A stretch of DNA of 64,000 bases from Clostridia bacterium (GCA_017452945.1 JAFTLD010000019.1:5037-69036), one strand, 5' to 3'. Shown: positions 18,187 through 27,072, counted from the first letter of the stretch. A program made the numbers and translations. The notes: generated by a model from the sequence alone, not told the origin.

Positions 18187-18215
18187 ATTATACATCGCAA
18201 AGTGTCATTTGTCAA
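18187..18215 (-). promoter_or_regulatory. Promoter of the amino-acid transporter operon
   Basis: Minus strand: TTGACA (18210-18215), 17-bp spacer, TATAAT (18187-18192). Confidence 0.85.
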
Positions 18216-18332
18216 GCCCGAATTGCTCAAATATTGTACAAATATGCCATGATTGCGGTGTCGCTTTTGTGGCATTTTCACGGCTCTTTGTATATTCGAT
18301 GAATATTCATGTATTTTATACATCCCCGTATG

Positions 18333-18363
18333 CAAAAAAAGAGGCTGCCGTGCAGGGGCAGCC
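18333..18363 (-). terminator. Terminator of the regulator-rubrerythrin operon
   Basis: Minus strand GGCTGCC (18357-18363) pairs with GGCAGCC (18343-18349), followed by a T-run (18334-18340). It starts 15 bp past the rubrerythrin stop. Confidence 0.85.
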
Positions 18364-18377
18364 CCAAAATATTTTTA

Positions 18378-18917
18378 TCAATAGTTGTCAGCCTTGATTT
18401 CGAAGTAAGCCTGGGGATGTGCGCAAACAGGGCACATACCGGGAGCGGACTTACCGATGACGATGTGACCGCAGTTACGGCAGATCCAGGTAGCCTCGCC
18501 GTCCTTGGAGAACACGATCTTGTTCTCAACGTTGCCGATCAGCTTTCTGTATCTTTCCTCATGCTCCTTTTCGATCTTACCAACAGCCTCGAACAGGTAT
18601 GCGATGCGGGTGAAGCCCTCTTCGCGAGCGGTCTTTGCAAAGCCTGCATACATGTCGGTCCACTCATAGTTTTCACCTTCAGCTGCGTCAGCCAGATTGG
18701 TCAGGGTGTCCGGTACCTGTCCACCGTGCAGTTCCTTGAACCACAGCTTTGCATGCTCTTTTTCGTTGTTTGCGGTTTCTTCAAAGATCGCTGCGATCTG
18801 CTCGTAGCCTTCTTTTCTTGCCTTGGATGCGTAGTAGGTATACTTATTTCTTGCCTGGGATTCGCCTGCAAATGCAGCCATCAAATTCTTTTCGGTTTGA
18901 GATCCTCTGAGTTCCAT
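18378..18917 (-). CDS. rbr: Rubrerythrin
   Basis: 179-aa cytosolic peroxide-scavenging protein. The ferritin-like diiron domain (1-~135) shows [30 protein letters not shown] and [11 protein letters not shown], supplying the Glu and His iron ligands. The C-terminal rubredoxin-like domain has the two CxxC pairs CRNCG and [12 protein letters not shown]. It reduces hydrogen peroxide in anaerobes. It follows the Fur/PerR-type regulator by 36 bp on the same strand, so it is probably repressed by it in the absence of peroxide. Confidence 0.96.
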   Translation of the reverse strand: MELRGSQTEKNLMAAFAGESQARNKYTYYASKARKEGYEQIAAIFEETANNEKEHAKLWFKELHGGQVPDTLTNLADAAEGENYEWTDMYAGFAKTAREEGFTRIAYLFEAVGKIEKEHEERYRKLIGNVENKIVFSKDGEATWICRNCGHIVIGKSAPGMCPVCAHPQAYFEIKADNY

Positions 18918-18953
18918 GTGTGAAATTCTCCTTTTTATTTTGATTATGATTTT

Positions 18954-19340
18954 TTAATTGGTTTCTTTGTTACATGCCGGACAAAGTCCGAAAAACTGTA
19001 TGTGACAGGCATTTATGCACGCCCCGGGAATCGCCATGGCGCTTTGCTCAAGCGCAGACGTATCGGCAATCTCAACGTCACTGACTGCACCGCATCTGCG
19101 ACAAACCATATGCGCGTGCCGCCCCAGTGTAACGTCAAAGCAATCCGAGCTTCCTGCCAATATCAAGCGCTGCACCTCTCCGCTCTCTGCTGCTTCAGCA
19201 AGCACGCGGAACACGGTTGCCCTTGACACTGCGGGATCCTGCTCGTGCACAGCCTCCAGAACTTCGCTTGCTGTCGGATGATCCAACGCTGTCACAGCCT
19301 GCATCACAAGTTCGGTCTGATGTGTCTTTCTTGTTCTCAT
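18954..19340 (-). CDS. Fur family regulator, PerR-like
   Basis: 128 aa. N-terminal winged helix (TASEVLEAVHEQDPAVSRAT, VFRVLAEAAESGEVQRL). The dimerisation domain has metal-binding H-A-H-M-VCRRCG and a second FGLCPAC pair, giving the four-cysteine structural zinc site of Fur/PerR proteins. The shared operon with rubrerythrin and the promoter palindrome at 19352-19370 favour a peroxide-sensing PerR role rather than iron or zinc control, but this is inference. AAGGAG ribosome site. Confidence 0.9.
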   Translation of the reverse strand: MRTRKTHQTELVMQAVTALDHPTASEVLEAVHEQDPAVSRATVFRVLAEAAESGEVQRLILAGSSDCFDVTLGRHAHMVCRRCGAVSDVEIADTSALEQSAMAIPGACINACHIQFFGLCPACNKETN

Positions 19341-19351
19341 AGCAGCTCCTT

Positions 19352-19396
19352 ATTAAGACTGTGTCTTAATTATAGCACATTCTATGAATTTGTCAA
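19352..19396 (-). promoter_or_regulatory. Promoter with Fur/PerR-type operator
   Basis: Minus strand TTGACA (19391-19396), 16-bp spacer, TATAAT (19369-19374). The perfect palindrome ATTAAGAC-TGT-GTCTTAAT (19352-19370) overlaps the -10 and start site and fits autoregulation by the Fur-family protein. Confidence 0.8.
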
Positions 19397-19426
19397 GAGG
19401 TTTTTCAAAAAAATTTGAGAGAATTT

Positions 19427-20083
19427 TTAACTTTCCCGCCAATCTACGTCAGGCATGTCATCCAGCAGCTCATCCTCCGGGATCTCGTCGTCTTTCTCAC
19501 CGTCGCGCAGCTTCTTATAGCGCACACCCTGGTATGCACCAACCACGGCAAGTCCAAGTCCCGCCTTAGCCGTCCATTCCACGGTACGCTGCAGCATCAA
19601 CGTAACCTCTTTGACGCTCGGCTGGTCCTCGGGATACACGAAATCATTTTCTTCATCCGCCTTTTGCTCCAACGCAAGGCAGAATTCGCGTTTTTTGGTC
19701 AGATCCGAGATTTGTTTGGGGCAGATAACGCCAATCACGATCACGGCAGCACCCGCAATGATCAAGGCCTTGATCAGGTGCTTGCGTTGCGCGTCGTTTT
19801 TTCCTCCCAGACACATGATCATGGGCACGGTACAGGCCAAAATCAACGGCACGGTATACCCCACCGTGATCACGATCCATCCGAAATCATCCTTTTTCTC
19901 CTCAATCAGTTCATCCTGTTTGGACGCAAATTGATCGTTGATCATATCCAGCGATACAAACAGCAAGACACTCAGTATAAGGATACCCAGCACCACGCGG
20001 ATCCAATCAAATCCAATGCGTGAAGTGACCGCTTGGCGCGGATTTTCATTTTTCTTCGGGCTTGTATTCTGACTCTTTGCCAT
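19427..20083 (-). CDS. Membrane protein of unknown function
   Basis: 218 aa, unrecognised. Membrane segments at about 28-48, 68-92 and 105-122, and a weaker one at about 170-187. The acidic C-terminus ends DDMPDVDWRES. The loop between segments three and four (SDLTKKREFCLALEQ) is charged. The start is taken at the second of two adjacent ATGs (20083), with GGAGAG upstream. No operon partner; the convergent neighbour is the Fur-family operon and the divergent one the small gene at 20216. Confidence 0.7.
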   Translation of the reverse strand: MAKSQNTSPKKNENPRQAVTSRIGFDWIRVVLGILILSVLLFVSLDMINDQFASKQDELIEEKKDDFGWIVITVGYTVPLILACTVPMIMCLGGKNDAQRKHLIKALIIAGAAVIVIGVICPKQISDLTKKREFCLALEQKADEENDFVYPEDQPSVKEVTLMLQRTVEWTAKAGLGLAVVGAYQGVRYKKLRDGEKDDEIPEDELLDDMPDVDWRES

Positions 20084-20163
20084 CAAGAGAACTCTCCTTT
20101 GTTACGGTTTCAATTCATTATAACACAAAAGCCGCGCCTTGTCCAGTACTGCAGCAAAATTCA

Positions 20164-20192
20164 TTGACACACCTGCTCTTTTATGATATAAT
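20164..20192 (+). promoter_or_regulatory. Consensus promoter of the 20216 gene
   Basis: TTGACA (20164-20169), 17-bp spacer, TATAAT (20187-20192). Confidence 0.85.
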
Positions 20193-20215
20193 GATAGCCA
20201 AAGAGAGGTGAGCTT

Positions 20216-20413
20216 ATGGCAACCGAGCAAAAAAAGAAACCAGGAAATTGCGAGAGCTGCGAATTTTACGATTACGACGAGGAATACGACGCATACGTGT
20301 GCCTTGTGTCCTTGGACGAGGATGATATGTGCGATTTTCTCTCGCACAACACGGGGCATTGCCCTTACTATCGTTTTTACGATGAATATAAAAGCGTACA
20401 GAAGCAGAATTGA
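20216..20413 (+). CDS. Small Cys-containing acidic protein, DUF6472-like
   Basis: 65 aa with cysteines in CESCEFYDYDEE, YVCLVSLDEDDMCDFL and HCPYYRFYDEYK. This pattern matches the short DUF6472 proteins widespread in gut Clostridia; their role is unknown but the cysteine spacing suggests metal binding. AGAGGTGA ribosome site, perfect consensus promoter, and a strong terminator overlapping the stop codon: a compact single-gene unit. Confidence 0.8.
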   Translation: MATEQKKKPGNCESCEFYDYDEEYDAYVCLVSLDEDDMCDFLSHNTGHCPYYRFYDEYKSVQKQN

Positions 20414-20436
20414 CGCACGTCAATTCTGCTTCTTTT
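20401..20436 (+). terminator. Terminator overlapping the end of the 20216 gene
   Basis: GAAGCAGAATTGACG (20401-20415), CA loop, CGTCAATTCTGCTTC (20418-20432), TTTTC: a perfect 15-bp stem. The TGA stop (20411-20413) lies inside the 5' arm. Confidence 0.85.
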
Positions 20437-20476
20437 CAATATGTCAGTATATACTTTTTCTATCACTCGCACAGCG

Positions 20477-20542
20477 AATATCACTGCCGCAGGCAATATC
20501 ACCGTAAGGCGCAGCCAAACAATATCACTCGCCGTCAGGCGA
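20477..20542. repeat. Three AATATCAC direct repeats with short hairpins
   Basis: AATATCAC at 20477-20484, 20495-20502 and 20521-20528, interleaved with hairpins TGCC-GCA-GGCA (about 20484-20494) and TCGCC-GTCA-GGCGA (about 20529-20542). It lies in the convergent gap before the ThrE subunit and looks like a short dispersed intergenic repeat. Confidence 0.6.
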
Positions 20543-20551
20543 ATAGAACTG

Positions 20552-21013
20552 TCAGCGAGGGTCCTGCACTTGCTGACGCTTAGCTGCTTCGATCCAGCGC
20601 ATAGCGCCCGTGACCAGAATAATGGCCACCGCAATACCCGTGCAGATCTTGACAGCCGCCAGCATGTTCTCCATAAACAACGCCTGATCACCGCTGAACA
20701 AATAGAACATGGTGTAATAAAGTCTGCTTCCCGGCACCAGCGGCAAAAGCGTGGGAATCATAAACACCGTAGTAGGCGTTTTGAGCACGCGCGCCATAAT
20801 CTCACAGTATACGCAAGGCACGGCCGTGGCAATCATGTTGGTAATCAGCATATCCATCCCGAATTTATCCCCGATCAGCATCAGAAGGCAGGAAATGGCA
20901 CTTCCGATCAATGCCCAGAATAACTTTTTGGGCGGCACGTCAAAAATGATGGCAATGCCCACCATCGCAACCGTACACGCCACGGTCAAGAGTACAACCT
21001 GTCCCCAGTTCAT
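20552..21013 (-). CDS. Threonine/serine exporter, C-terminal-type subunit (ThrE_2/DUF3815)
   Basis: 153 aa with four or five membrane helices: LLTVACTVAMVGIAIIF, DVPPKKLFWALIGSAIS, the conserved PTTVFMIPTLLPLVPGS loop, and a final helix. It corresponds to the C-terminal half of ThrE. ATG 21013 overlaps the upstream stop as ATGA, so it is translationally coupled to 21010-21801. The two should form one membrane exporter for threonine or serine, or related small molecules. Confidence 0.88.
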   Translation of the reverse strand: MNWGQVVLLTVACTVAMVGIAIIFDVPPKKLFWALIGSAISCLLMLIGDKFGMDMLITNMIATAVPCVYCEIMARVLKTPTTVFMIPTLLPLVPGSRLYYTMFYLFSGDQALFMENMLAAVKICTGIAVAIILVTGAMRWIEAAKRQQVQDPR

Positions 21014-21801
21014 ACGATCCCTCCTAACGTCAGCCATGCAAGGCCGTAGCCTGCGGCAATGAGCGCAGCCGTGAACAAAGCCTGCACGAAGCGCAAAAGT
21101 CCCGAAACCATATCCCCACCAAACAGATCGCGCAGTGACGTCCAAAGCGCAAGTCCGGGGATCATGAGCATGATGGTGCCGATCATGATCTTATCCGGCT
21201 GTCCGCCCGGAATCAATGCGCAAAGTCCCAGCGCGGCAGCACCCGACACGAATGCCGTGACAAAGGTTTTGAGCGTGCTGTTGACCTTAGCGGGCGTGTG
21301 GCGGGTGAAAAACATGATTTCAAGGCCGATGAGTGCTGCGATCAGGCCGTCTATCCAGCCCCCACCGAAAAATACGGCAAAGCCGCCCGCAGCGATGGCT
21401 GCGGCTATGTACATCAAATATCCGGGATACGTTGTCTTTTGACAGATGCGCTTGACCTCATCCTTGACCTCCCACGGATCCTCGGGGCAGGCACAGAGTC
21501 TGCGCGAGAGCGCGTTGAGCTTTTCGATGCGCACAAGGCTGTTGCCAATGCTGCCCACCTTGCGGATCTGCGTGTAGTGATCCCCGTTCGGGCCCTCCGA
21601 GGTCACACCGATCAGCACCACGATCGAAAACACGTCTACGTCATGCGCACCGTACGCAAGGCACAGTCGCTCCACCGTATCCTCCACGCGTCTGACCTCC
21701 GCTCCCGCCTCCAAAAGGCGGCAGCCAATATCCAATATGGTATCCAACACGTCGTCGTAATCGTACGGCAGGCACGTGCCAAGTTCTTGTTGTGTCGTCA
21801 T
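21010..21801 (-). CDS. Threonine/serine exporter, N-terminal-type subunit (ThrE/DUF1212)
   Basis: 263 aa. A soluble N-terminal domain (1-~110) with LLEAGAEVRRVEDTVERL and the VTSEGPNG region typical of DUF1212, then five hydrophobic segments (YLMYIAAAIAAGGFAVFF, FVTAFVSGAAALGLCALI, IMIGTIMLMIPGLALWTS). The motif IMLMIPGLA-W-SLRDLFGGD is characteristic. ATG 21801 is chosen over an earlier GTG-type start for its GGAAAG site. Two-gene operon with 20552-21013. Confidence 0.9.
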   Translation of the reverse strand: MTTQQELGTCLPYDYDDVLDTILDIGCRLLEAGAEVRRVEDTVERLCLAYGAHDVDVFSIVVLIGVTSEGPNGDHYTQIRKVGSIGNSLVRIEKLNALSRRLCACPEDPWEVKDEVKRICQKTTYPGYLMYIAAAIAAGGFAVFFGGGWIDGLIAALIGLEIMFFTRHTPAKVNSTLKTFVTAFVSGAAALGLCALIPGGQPDKIMIGTIMLMIPGLALWTSLRDLFGGDMVSGLLRFVQALFTAALIAAGYGLAWLTLGGIV

Positions 21802-21839
21802 AATTACCACTTTCCAAGCAAAATTTCTTGTTTGATTTG

Positions 21840-21868
21840 AGTATACCACAGAAATCGCTGCTTGTCAA
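21840..21868 (-). promoter_or_regulatory. Promoter of the ThrE operon
   Basis: Minus strand TTGACA (21863-21868), 17-bp spacer, TATACT (21840-21845). Confidence 0.8.
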
Positions 21869-21961
21869 ACACAACTTTACAAAATGTTCACCAATATATT
21901 GACACGTTCCGCTATAATATAATTAATAGGTATATTATTGTTAGTGAGGTGTATTTGAAAA

Positions 21962-23506
21962 TTGTTTGAAAAGACGGTCTTGCTTGAGAAGATCAAGGAA
22001 TCATTTGCCGCTGTCATGCCCGTTACGCTGATCACCATCCTGTTGGTGGCAACCATCACACCCGTCCATACGGGTACGCTGCTCTCCTTTTTGGTGGGCG
22101 CGATCCTTCTGATCCTTGGCATGGGACTTTTCTCGCTCGGATCGGATATGTCCATGATCCCCATGGGCGAGTACATCGGCTCGCAAATGACCAAGTCACG
22201 CAAGATCTGGCTTGTGATCTTTCTCTCCTTCTTCGTCGGCTTCCTTGCCACAATCTGCGAACCCGATCTGCAGGTGCTTGCCTCTTACGTGCCAAACATC
22301 AAGCCCTTTATTCTGACCGCATCGGTGGGCCTTGGCGTGGGCATTTTCCTGGTGGTCGCCATGCTGCGCATTCTGTTCAAGGTCAAGCTTTCGCTCTTGC
22401 TTTGGATCTGCTACATCGGTGTCTTCATTATGGCGTTTTTCGTCCCTCAGAATTTCTGGGCTGTCGCCTTTGACTCGGGCGGTGTGACCACAGGTCCCAT
22501 GACCGTTCCCTTTATCATGGCACTTGGCGTGGGCGTTGCCTCCTCCCGTTCGGACGGGGCCGCAGACAACGACTGCTTCGGTCTGGTCGCGCTCTCCTCG
22601 GTCGGCCCCATCTCGGCCGTTATGATCCTTGGCCTTATCGTGGGCGGCGAGATCGATCCCGGTGACCTTGGTGCTACCGAGCTGATCACGCAGTCCAATC
22701 AGGTTCTTGTCCCCTTTTTGCGCCAGCTGCCGCACCAACTTTGGGAAGTGCTGATCGCGCTCGGCCCCATTTCGGCAGCCTTCTTTGTATTTCACCGCAT
22801 TTGCGCAAAAAAGCCCGGCAATGCGCTCTCCAAGCGCGCACTGCAAAAGATCTTGGTCGGTCTGGGCTATACATACGTAGGCCTCGTCCTGTTTTTGCTT
22901 GGTGCCAACATCGGCTTTTCGCCCTGCGGTTACCAGCTCGGCGTCGGCCTTGCCGATCCCGACAAGGGACTTTTGCAATTCATCATCATTCCCATCGGTG
23001 CTGTTGTAGGTTACTTCATTGTGCAGGCAGAGCCCGCGGTACACGTGCTGACAAAACAGGTCAACACAGTCACGGCAGGCGCGATCTCGCGCAAGGTGGT
23101 GCTGCGCTGTCTGTCGATCGGTGTGGCTTGCTCGATCGCGCTATCCATGCTGCGCGTGCTGACCGGCATTAATATCATGTGGTTTTTGATTCCCGGCTAC
23201 GCAATTGCGCTGCTTTTGACCATTATCGTCCCCGCGCCCTTCCCCTCCATCGCATTCGATGCGGGCGGCGTGGCCTCAGGCCCTATGACGGCCGCATTCC
23301 TGCTCCCCTTTGCCATGGGTGCATGCCGAGCAGTTGGCGGAAACGCTGCAACCGATGCGTTCGGTGTGGTTGCATTCGTTGCCATGACGCCCCTGATCGC
23401 AGTACAGATCCCGGGACTTATCTGGTACATCCGCAGCCTTGGTACAAAGAAGCAGTCCGCAGAGGCAGAATTTGTGCCTATTGATGACGATATCATCGAC
23501 CTGTAA
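21962..23506 (+). CDS. DUF1538 family membrane protein
   Basis: 514 aa with about 12 hydrophobic segments and two homologous halves. Each half carries the family motif: AFDSGGVTTGPMTVPFI (about 168-184) and AFDAGGVASGPMTAAFL (about 427-443). Each also has a D-x-FG-V/L-ALSSVGP or ATDAFGVVAFVAMTP segment. The duplication points to an inverted- or parallel-repeat transporter. It starts at TTG 21962 with GAGGTG about 12 bases upstream. The PII-like gene follows 17 bp later, so a PII-regulated transporter is the natural reading; the substrate is unknown. Confidence 0.9.
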   Translation: MFEKTVLLEKIKESFAAVMPVTLITILLVATITPVHTGTLLSFLVGAILLILGMGLFSLGSDMSMIPMGEYIGSQMTKSRKIWLVIFLSFFVGFLATICEPDLQVLASYVPNIKPFILTASVGLGVGIFLVVAMLRILFKVKLSLLLWICYIGVFIMAFFVPQNFWAVAFDSGGVTTGPMTVPFIMALGVGVASSRSDGAADNDCFGLVALSSVGPISAVMILGLIVGGEIDPGDLGATELITQSNQVLVPFLRQLPHQLWEVLIALGPISAAFFVFHRICAKKPGNALSKRALQKILVGLGYTYVGLVLFLLGANIGFSPCGYQLGVGLADPDKGLLQFIIIPIGAVVGYFIVQAEPAVHVLTKQVNTVTAGAISRKVVLRCLSIGVACSIALSMLRVLTGINIMWFLIPGYAIALLLTIIVPAPFPSIAFDAGGVASGPMTAAFLLPFAMGACRAVGGNAATDAFGVVAFVAMTPLIAVQIPGLIWYIRSLGTKKQSAEAEFVPIDDDIIDL

Positions 23507-23523
23507 GGAGTATAGAAGCATAT

Positions 23524-24207
23524 ATGAAAGAACTCAATCTATTATTGATCATCGCACGCGAAAAGGATCATGCAGCATACGAGAAATACTTTTCGCGCCA
23601 TAAGCTGGCAGCATATACGACTGTACCCTGCCACGGTACGGCACAAAACAAGATGCTGGATCTGCTTGGCATTGAGCAGACCGAAAAGATCATGCTGACA
23701 GCGGTTGTCGGCAAACAGCAGACAAAGGACGTGCTTGCAACACTGCCCGACCAGATGGAGATCGACATCCCCGGTCGCGGCATCGGTCTTGTCATCCCCT
23801 TGAACAGCATGGGTGGCGCACACTCCATGGTGGTTCTGACGGGCAGCACCGAAGCAGAGGAAAGAGAGGTTATTAAAATGGAATTCAATACACATCTGAT
23901 CGTGGCCATTCTCAATAAGGGTTGCTCCGATATCGCCATGGAAGCAGCACGCGCAGCAGGTGCGGGCGGCGGTACCATCGTGCGTGCCAAGGGTACGTAC
24001 GGCAAGGGCGACGAGCATTTCTTCGGCATGACGCTTGCAGAGGAAAAGGACATGATCCTGATCGTTGCCACCGAGGCACAGCGCCGTCCCATCATGCAGG
24101 CGCTGGTCAGCCAGGCAAACGAAAAGCCCGAGCTTGGCACCGTCACCTTCTCGATGCCGGTGTCCGACACCATGGGACTTCGCCTGGATCGCAATTTCAA
24201 CAGCTGA
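23524..24207 (+). CDS. Tandem PII-like regulatory protein
   Basis: 227 aa composed of two GlnB-like ferredoxin folds, about 1-112 and 116-227. The first has GRGIGLVIPLNSMGGA and the second AARAAGAGGGTIVRAKGT, each at the T-loop/nucleotide-site position. The classical uridylylated Tyr context is absent. PII proteins bind ATP/ADP or other nucleotides and gate transporters; the gene sits 17 bp behind the DUF1538 membrane protein. The fusion supplies a pseudo-dimer, so a trimer would have six sites (inference). GGAG ribosome site. Confidence 0.88.
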   Translation: MKELNLLLIIAREKDHAAYEKYFSRHKLAAYTTVPCHGTAQNKMLDLLGIEQTEKIMLTAVVGKQQTKDVLATLPDQMEIDIPGRGIGLVIPLNSMGGAHSMVVLTGSTEAEEREVIKMEFNTHLIVAILNKGCSDIAMEAARAAGAGGGTIVRAKGTYGKGDEHFFGMTLAEEKDMILIVATEAQRRPIMQALVSQANEKPELGTVTFSMPVSDTMGLRLDRNFNS

Positions 24208-24211
24208 TTAA

Positions 24212-24249
24212 AAAAGATAGCTGCGCCGGGGTTGGCGCAGCCATCTTTT
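24212..24249. terminator. Bidirectional terminator between convergent genes
   Basis: AAAAGATAGCTGCGCC (24212-24227) and GGCGCAGCCATCTTTT (24234-24249) form a stem with one mismatch and A/T tracts on both sides. It serves the PII-like gene and the convergent peptidase gene. Confidence 0.85.
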
Positions 24250-25968
24250 TTATTGTTTTTGCTGCATGAGCTCATACAGCTCTTCATAGTCAACGGGCAC
24301 GTAATCCTCATCCAGCGGATTTTGCAGGCCTGCGAGGTCGAGCACCTCGAAATAGGTCTTGTTACCCTCATATTCACTCAAGGAAAGATAGGTCTGCACA
24401 GCCTTTTCCAGATCGGTCTCTGCCATAAAATACAGCTCAAAGCACGGAATGAGCGACACGGCATAGCTGACGTAATACCCTGCAGCATCAAACGCTACGT
24501 AATGCCAATATTCGGAAATGCTCAAGCCAAAGACAGCGGGATCTATGTAACTGCCTATAATATTCGTAAACAGATCATCCAGCAAAGAAGGATCGCTATA
24601 TGCATCGGGATTTGCATACACGGTCTGCTCAAACTCATCCACGCTCAGGCAAAGGATCACCATCCCGATATCATTATACAGGCGATATAGCGAGGTATAC
24701 AGCGAAGCTATGCTGTTATTCTGCTCGGACAAATACGCCAGATACAGCCACTCGTTGCCCTGCGATTGAAGCTCGCTCAGATCGTAGGATGCATTTCTCA
24801 TAGGATCGACCGAGAAGGCGTAATAATGCCCGTACTCGTGAATGAGCGTAAAGGCATCGGCATAGCTGGCGCCCATGTAGATAAAGGGCTGCCCCTCTTC
24901 GCGCAAGCAATCCGTAAAGGCACCGTCACGCGAGGCGTAAGGATCATAGGAAAAGCAGTAATTCTGCTCCTCCATCATCACGGTGTATTCTTCCAAAAAG
25001 CGGCCGTCCATCATCTGCATATAATCCTGCACGCTTTGACTGTTGTATTCCTGATACATCATAGCATCGATTTCATCGATCTCACTCTGACGCAGCTCTG
25101 CTCCAAGCACGGACAGCTTGGAAGACACCTCGCGGTACAGGGGTACAAGGTATTCCTTCACGTACGCGCGTACAACCTCCACGTCCTCGGGCGTATAGTC
25201 GCGCATATAGATAAACTCATAGGCATAATCCATATAGTTGTCATACCCCAGCTTTTGCGCAACCGCGTTATTGATACGCACCGCATCCGGGTACATCGCA
25301 GCAGACTTGTAAATAAAATCCTCGCTTTGCTGCAGCTCGTAATACGACACAATCAGGTCGTCGTATTCCTCCAGCAGCGCAGTGTATTCCTCGTCCACAG
25401 CATCGGCATACAGCAGCACCATACGGATATCCTCATCGCTCCATCCGCGGAAAAAGGTCTCCTTGTGGGGAGAATCGTAGACAAGGCGGTACAGCTTGAA
25501 CAAGCGGTCCGAGGCATCGGTGGCAAAAGCGCGCATCCACTCATAATTCTCCGCCGCCTCGGGATCGTCGCGAAACAGACTGTATTCCAGCTGCGCCAGT
25601 GAGCACTGACTCTCCATGCGGGCAAAGGCACCGTACTGCACGTATGTAAACATGGCGACAAAGGCTGCGGCATCCTCCTGCTCCAAGCATTCATACAGCT
25701 CGTCAAGCTGCTTCATCAGCTCGGCAGCATCCTGCTCGGTATACTCAAACATAGGTACACCCTCGCCCCAATATACGACATCCTTGTACTGCTTGCGGAT
25801 GAACACGTCACCGCCCGGAGTCAGCGTTCCCTCGTAATCAAACTCGTACGCTGCCTCATCCTCGACAAACCAGTCCTTTACGCCTTCAAACCAAGCGCAG
25901 GAAGTCATAGAGGCGCAAAGCAAGAGTGCCAGCAAAAGGCACAAAAGCCGATTTACGTATCGCTTCAT
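24250..25968 (-). CDS. M3-like zinc metallopeptidase lipoprotein
   Basis: 572 aa. Signal peptide with lipobox MTSC at about 21-24. The long helical body ends in the zinc motif LIHEYGHYYAFS (HExxH, about 380), with a downstream Glu in SQGNEWLYL as candidate third ligand. Fold and motif fit oligoendopeptidase F-type M3 enzymes, which are normally cytosolic; here the enzyme should be anchored outside the membrane and trim small peptides. GGAGG ribosome site; 62 bp behind the alpha/beta hydrolase on the same strand. Confidence 0.85.
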   Translation of the reverse strand: MKRYVNRLLCLLLALLLCASMTSCAWFEGVKDWFVEDEAAYEFDYEGTLTPGGDVFIRKQYKDVVYWGEGVPMFEYTEQDAAELMKQLDELYECLEQEDAAAFVAMFTYVQYGAFARMESQCSLAQLEYSLFRDDPEAAENYEWMRAFATDASDRLFKLYRLVYDSPHKETFFRGWSDEDIRMVLLYADAVDEEYTALLEEYDDLIVSYYELQQSEDFIYKSAAMYPDAVRINNAVAQKLGYDNYMDYAYEFIYMRDYTPEDVEVVRAYVKEYLVPLYREVSSKLSVLGAELRQSEIDEIDAMMYQEYNSQSVQDYMQMMDGRFLEEYTVMMEEQNYCFSYDPYASRDGAFTDCLREEGQPFIYMGASYADAFTLIHEYGHYYAFSVDPMRNASYDLSELQSQGNEWLYLAYLSEQNNSIASLYTSLYRLYNDIGMVILCLSVDEFEQTVYANPDAYSDPSLLDDLFTNIIGSYIDPAVFGLSISEYWHYVAFDAAGYYVSYAVSLIPCFELYFMAETDLEKAVQTYLSLSEYEGNKTYFEVLDLAGLQNPLDEDYVPVDYEELYELMQQKQ

Positions 25969-26030
25969 AACAACCTCCTAAAATTTAGTGAAAAAAACAC
26001 ACTCAAAGGTGCGGGCACATCCGACAAGCA

Positions 26031-27044
26031 TCATATCACGCCTGCATGCCCAAGCAATGCAAGGATCTCCTTTTCGTATTCTTCTTTGTGATCCAGATAG
26101 CTCAGACCGTGCGGTGAGCCCTCAAATATACAAAGTCTTTTATATTCCGATGTACAGGCAGCATAACTGCGCTCCGAATTAAAGGGTCGCACGAAATCAT
26201 CCGCGGCACCGTGGGCAAACAGCGTGGGCAGCTTGGCCTTTTTCATAGCCTCTTCCACGTCGGCATCGCCCAAAAACGCGCCGCCGTAAATGCGGCAAAG
26301 CAAGCTTGCCACGGGAAGTACCGGGAACACGGGCAGATGCATATCCTCGCGCAAGGCTTGTGCGATCTGACTCTTGGCGGACACGTATCCGCAATCTCCA
26401 ATGACGGCCTTGACCTGCACAGGCAGATCGGGCAGAGCGGACGCTAACAGCACGGTGGTACAGCCCATAGATACGCCATCCAAAATGATGCTGTGATCCT
26501 CTCCAAAACGCTCAACCAAATACTTTGCCCAGTCGCGGATATCGTACTTTTCCTTTGCGCCAAAGGTCAGGTATTCTCCCTCACTGTCCCCGTGTGCACG
26601 CTGATCCACCATCAGCATAGCAATCTCTCTTTGTGCGTAGAATTCAAACACACAGCCAAAATCCATCTCCGCCTTGCTGTGATAGCCGTGCACCAATATC
26701 ACCGTTGCATGCGGATTTTGCGGTGCATACAGCTTGGCACACAGCTTGTAGCCATCATGCGAGGTGATATACACCTTCTCATGCGGTGTGCTTGCTAACT
26801 TATCCCAGCCGCGCTTGACTACCTCAACCTGCTTTTCGAAGCCGTTCTGCTGCAATTCATCCAAAAAGCGGCTTTGATTGTCCGGAGAAGGATCGTTTCT
26901 GCCAAAAGACTTTTTGAAAAGCTTGTGGATGTGACGTGCGGCAAACACCGCTCCCACCGCAACGGCAATCACCGCAGCGACTACCAGCGCAGCGATCACC
27001 AAAGCGATCACCACACCGATCAGAATATAAATTAATGCATACAT
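26031..27044 (-). CDS. Membrane-anchored alpha/beta hydrolase
   Basis: 337 aa. An N-terminal membrane anchor (about 3-37) is followed by a charged linker and an alpha/beta hydrolase fold: ATVILVHGYHSKAEMD (oxyanion region), the nucleophile elbow GVSMGC (about residue 195), a DDFVRP acid region and the catalytic His in EGSPHGLSY. It is probably an esterase or peptidase-like hydrolase at the membrane. It follows the GH28-like gene by 28 bp, suggesting one transcript. AAAGGAG ribosome site. Confidence 0.88.
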   Translation of the reverse strand: MYALIYILIGVVIALVIAALVVAAVIAVAVGAVFAARHIHKLFKKSFGRNDPSPDNQSRFLDELQQNGFEKQVEVVKRGWDKLASTPHEKVYITSHDGYKLCAKLYAPQNPHATVILVHGYHSKAEMDFGCVFEFYAQREIAMLMVDQRAHGDSEGEYLTFGAKEKYDIRDWAKYLVERFGEDHSIILDGVSMGCTTVLLASALPDLPVQVKAVIGDCGYVSAKSQIAQALREDMHLPVFPVLPVASLLCRIYGGAFLGDADVEEAMKKAKLPTLFAHGAADDFVRPFNSERSYAACTSEYKRLCIFEGSPHGLSYLDHKEEYEKEILALLGHAGVI

Positions 27045-27072
27045 AGATCAAAAACTCCTTTGTCGGGGAAGA

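Noticed and set aside
21899..21918. TTGACA and TATAAT before the DUF1538 gene as a promoter pair
   Set aside because: The spacer is only eight bases; the boxes cannot work together.
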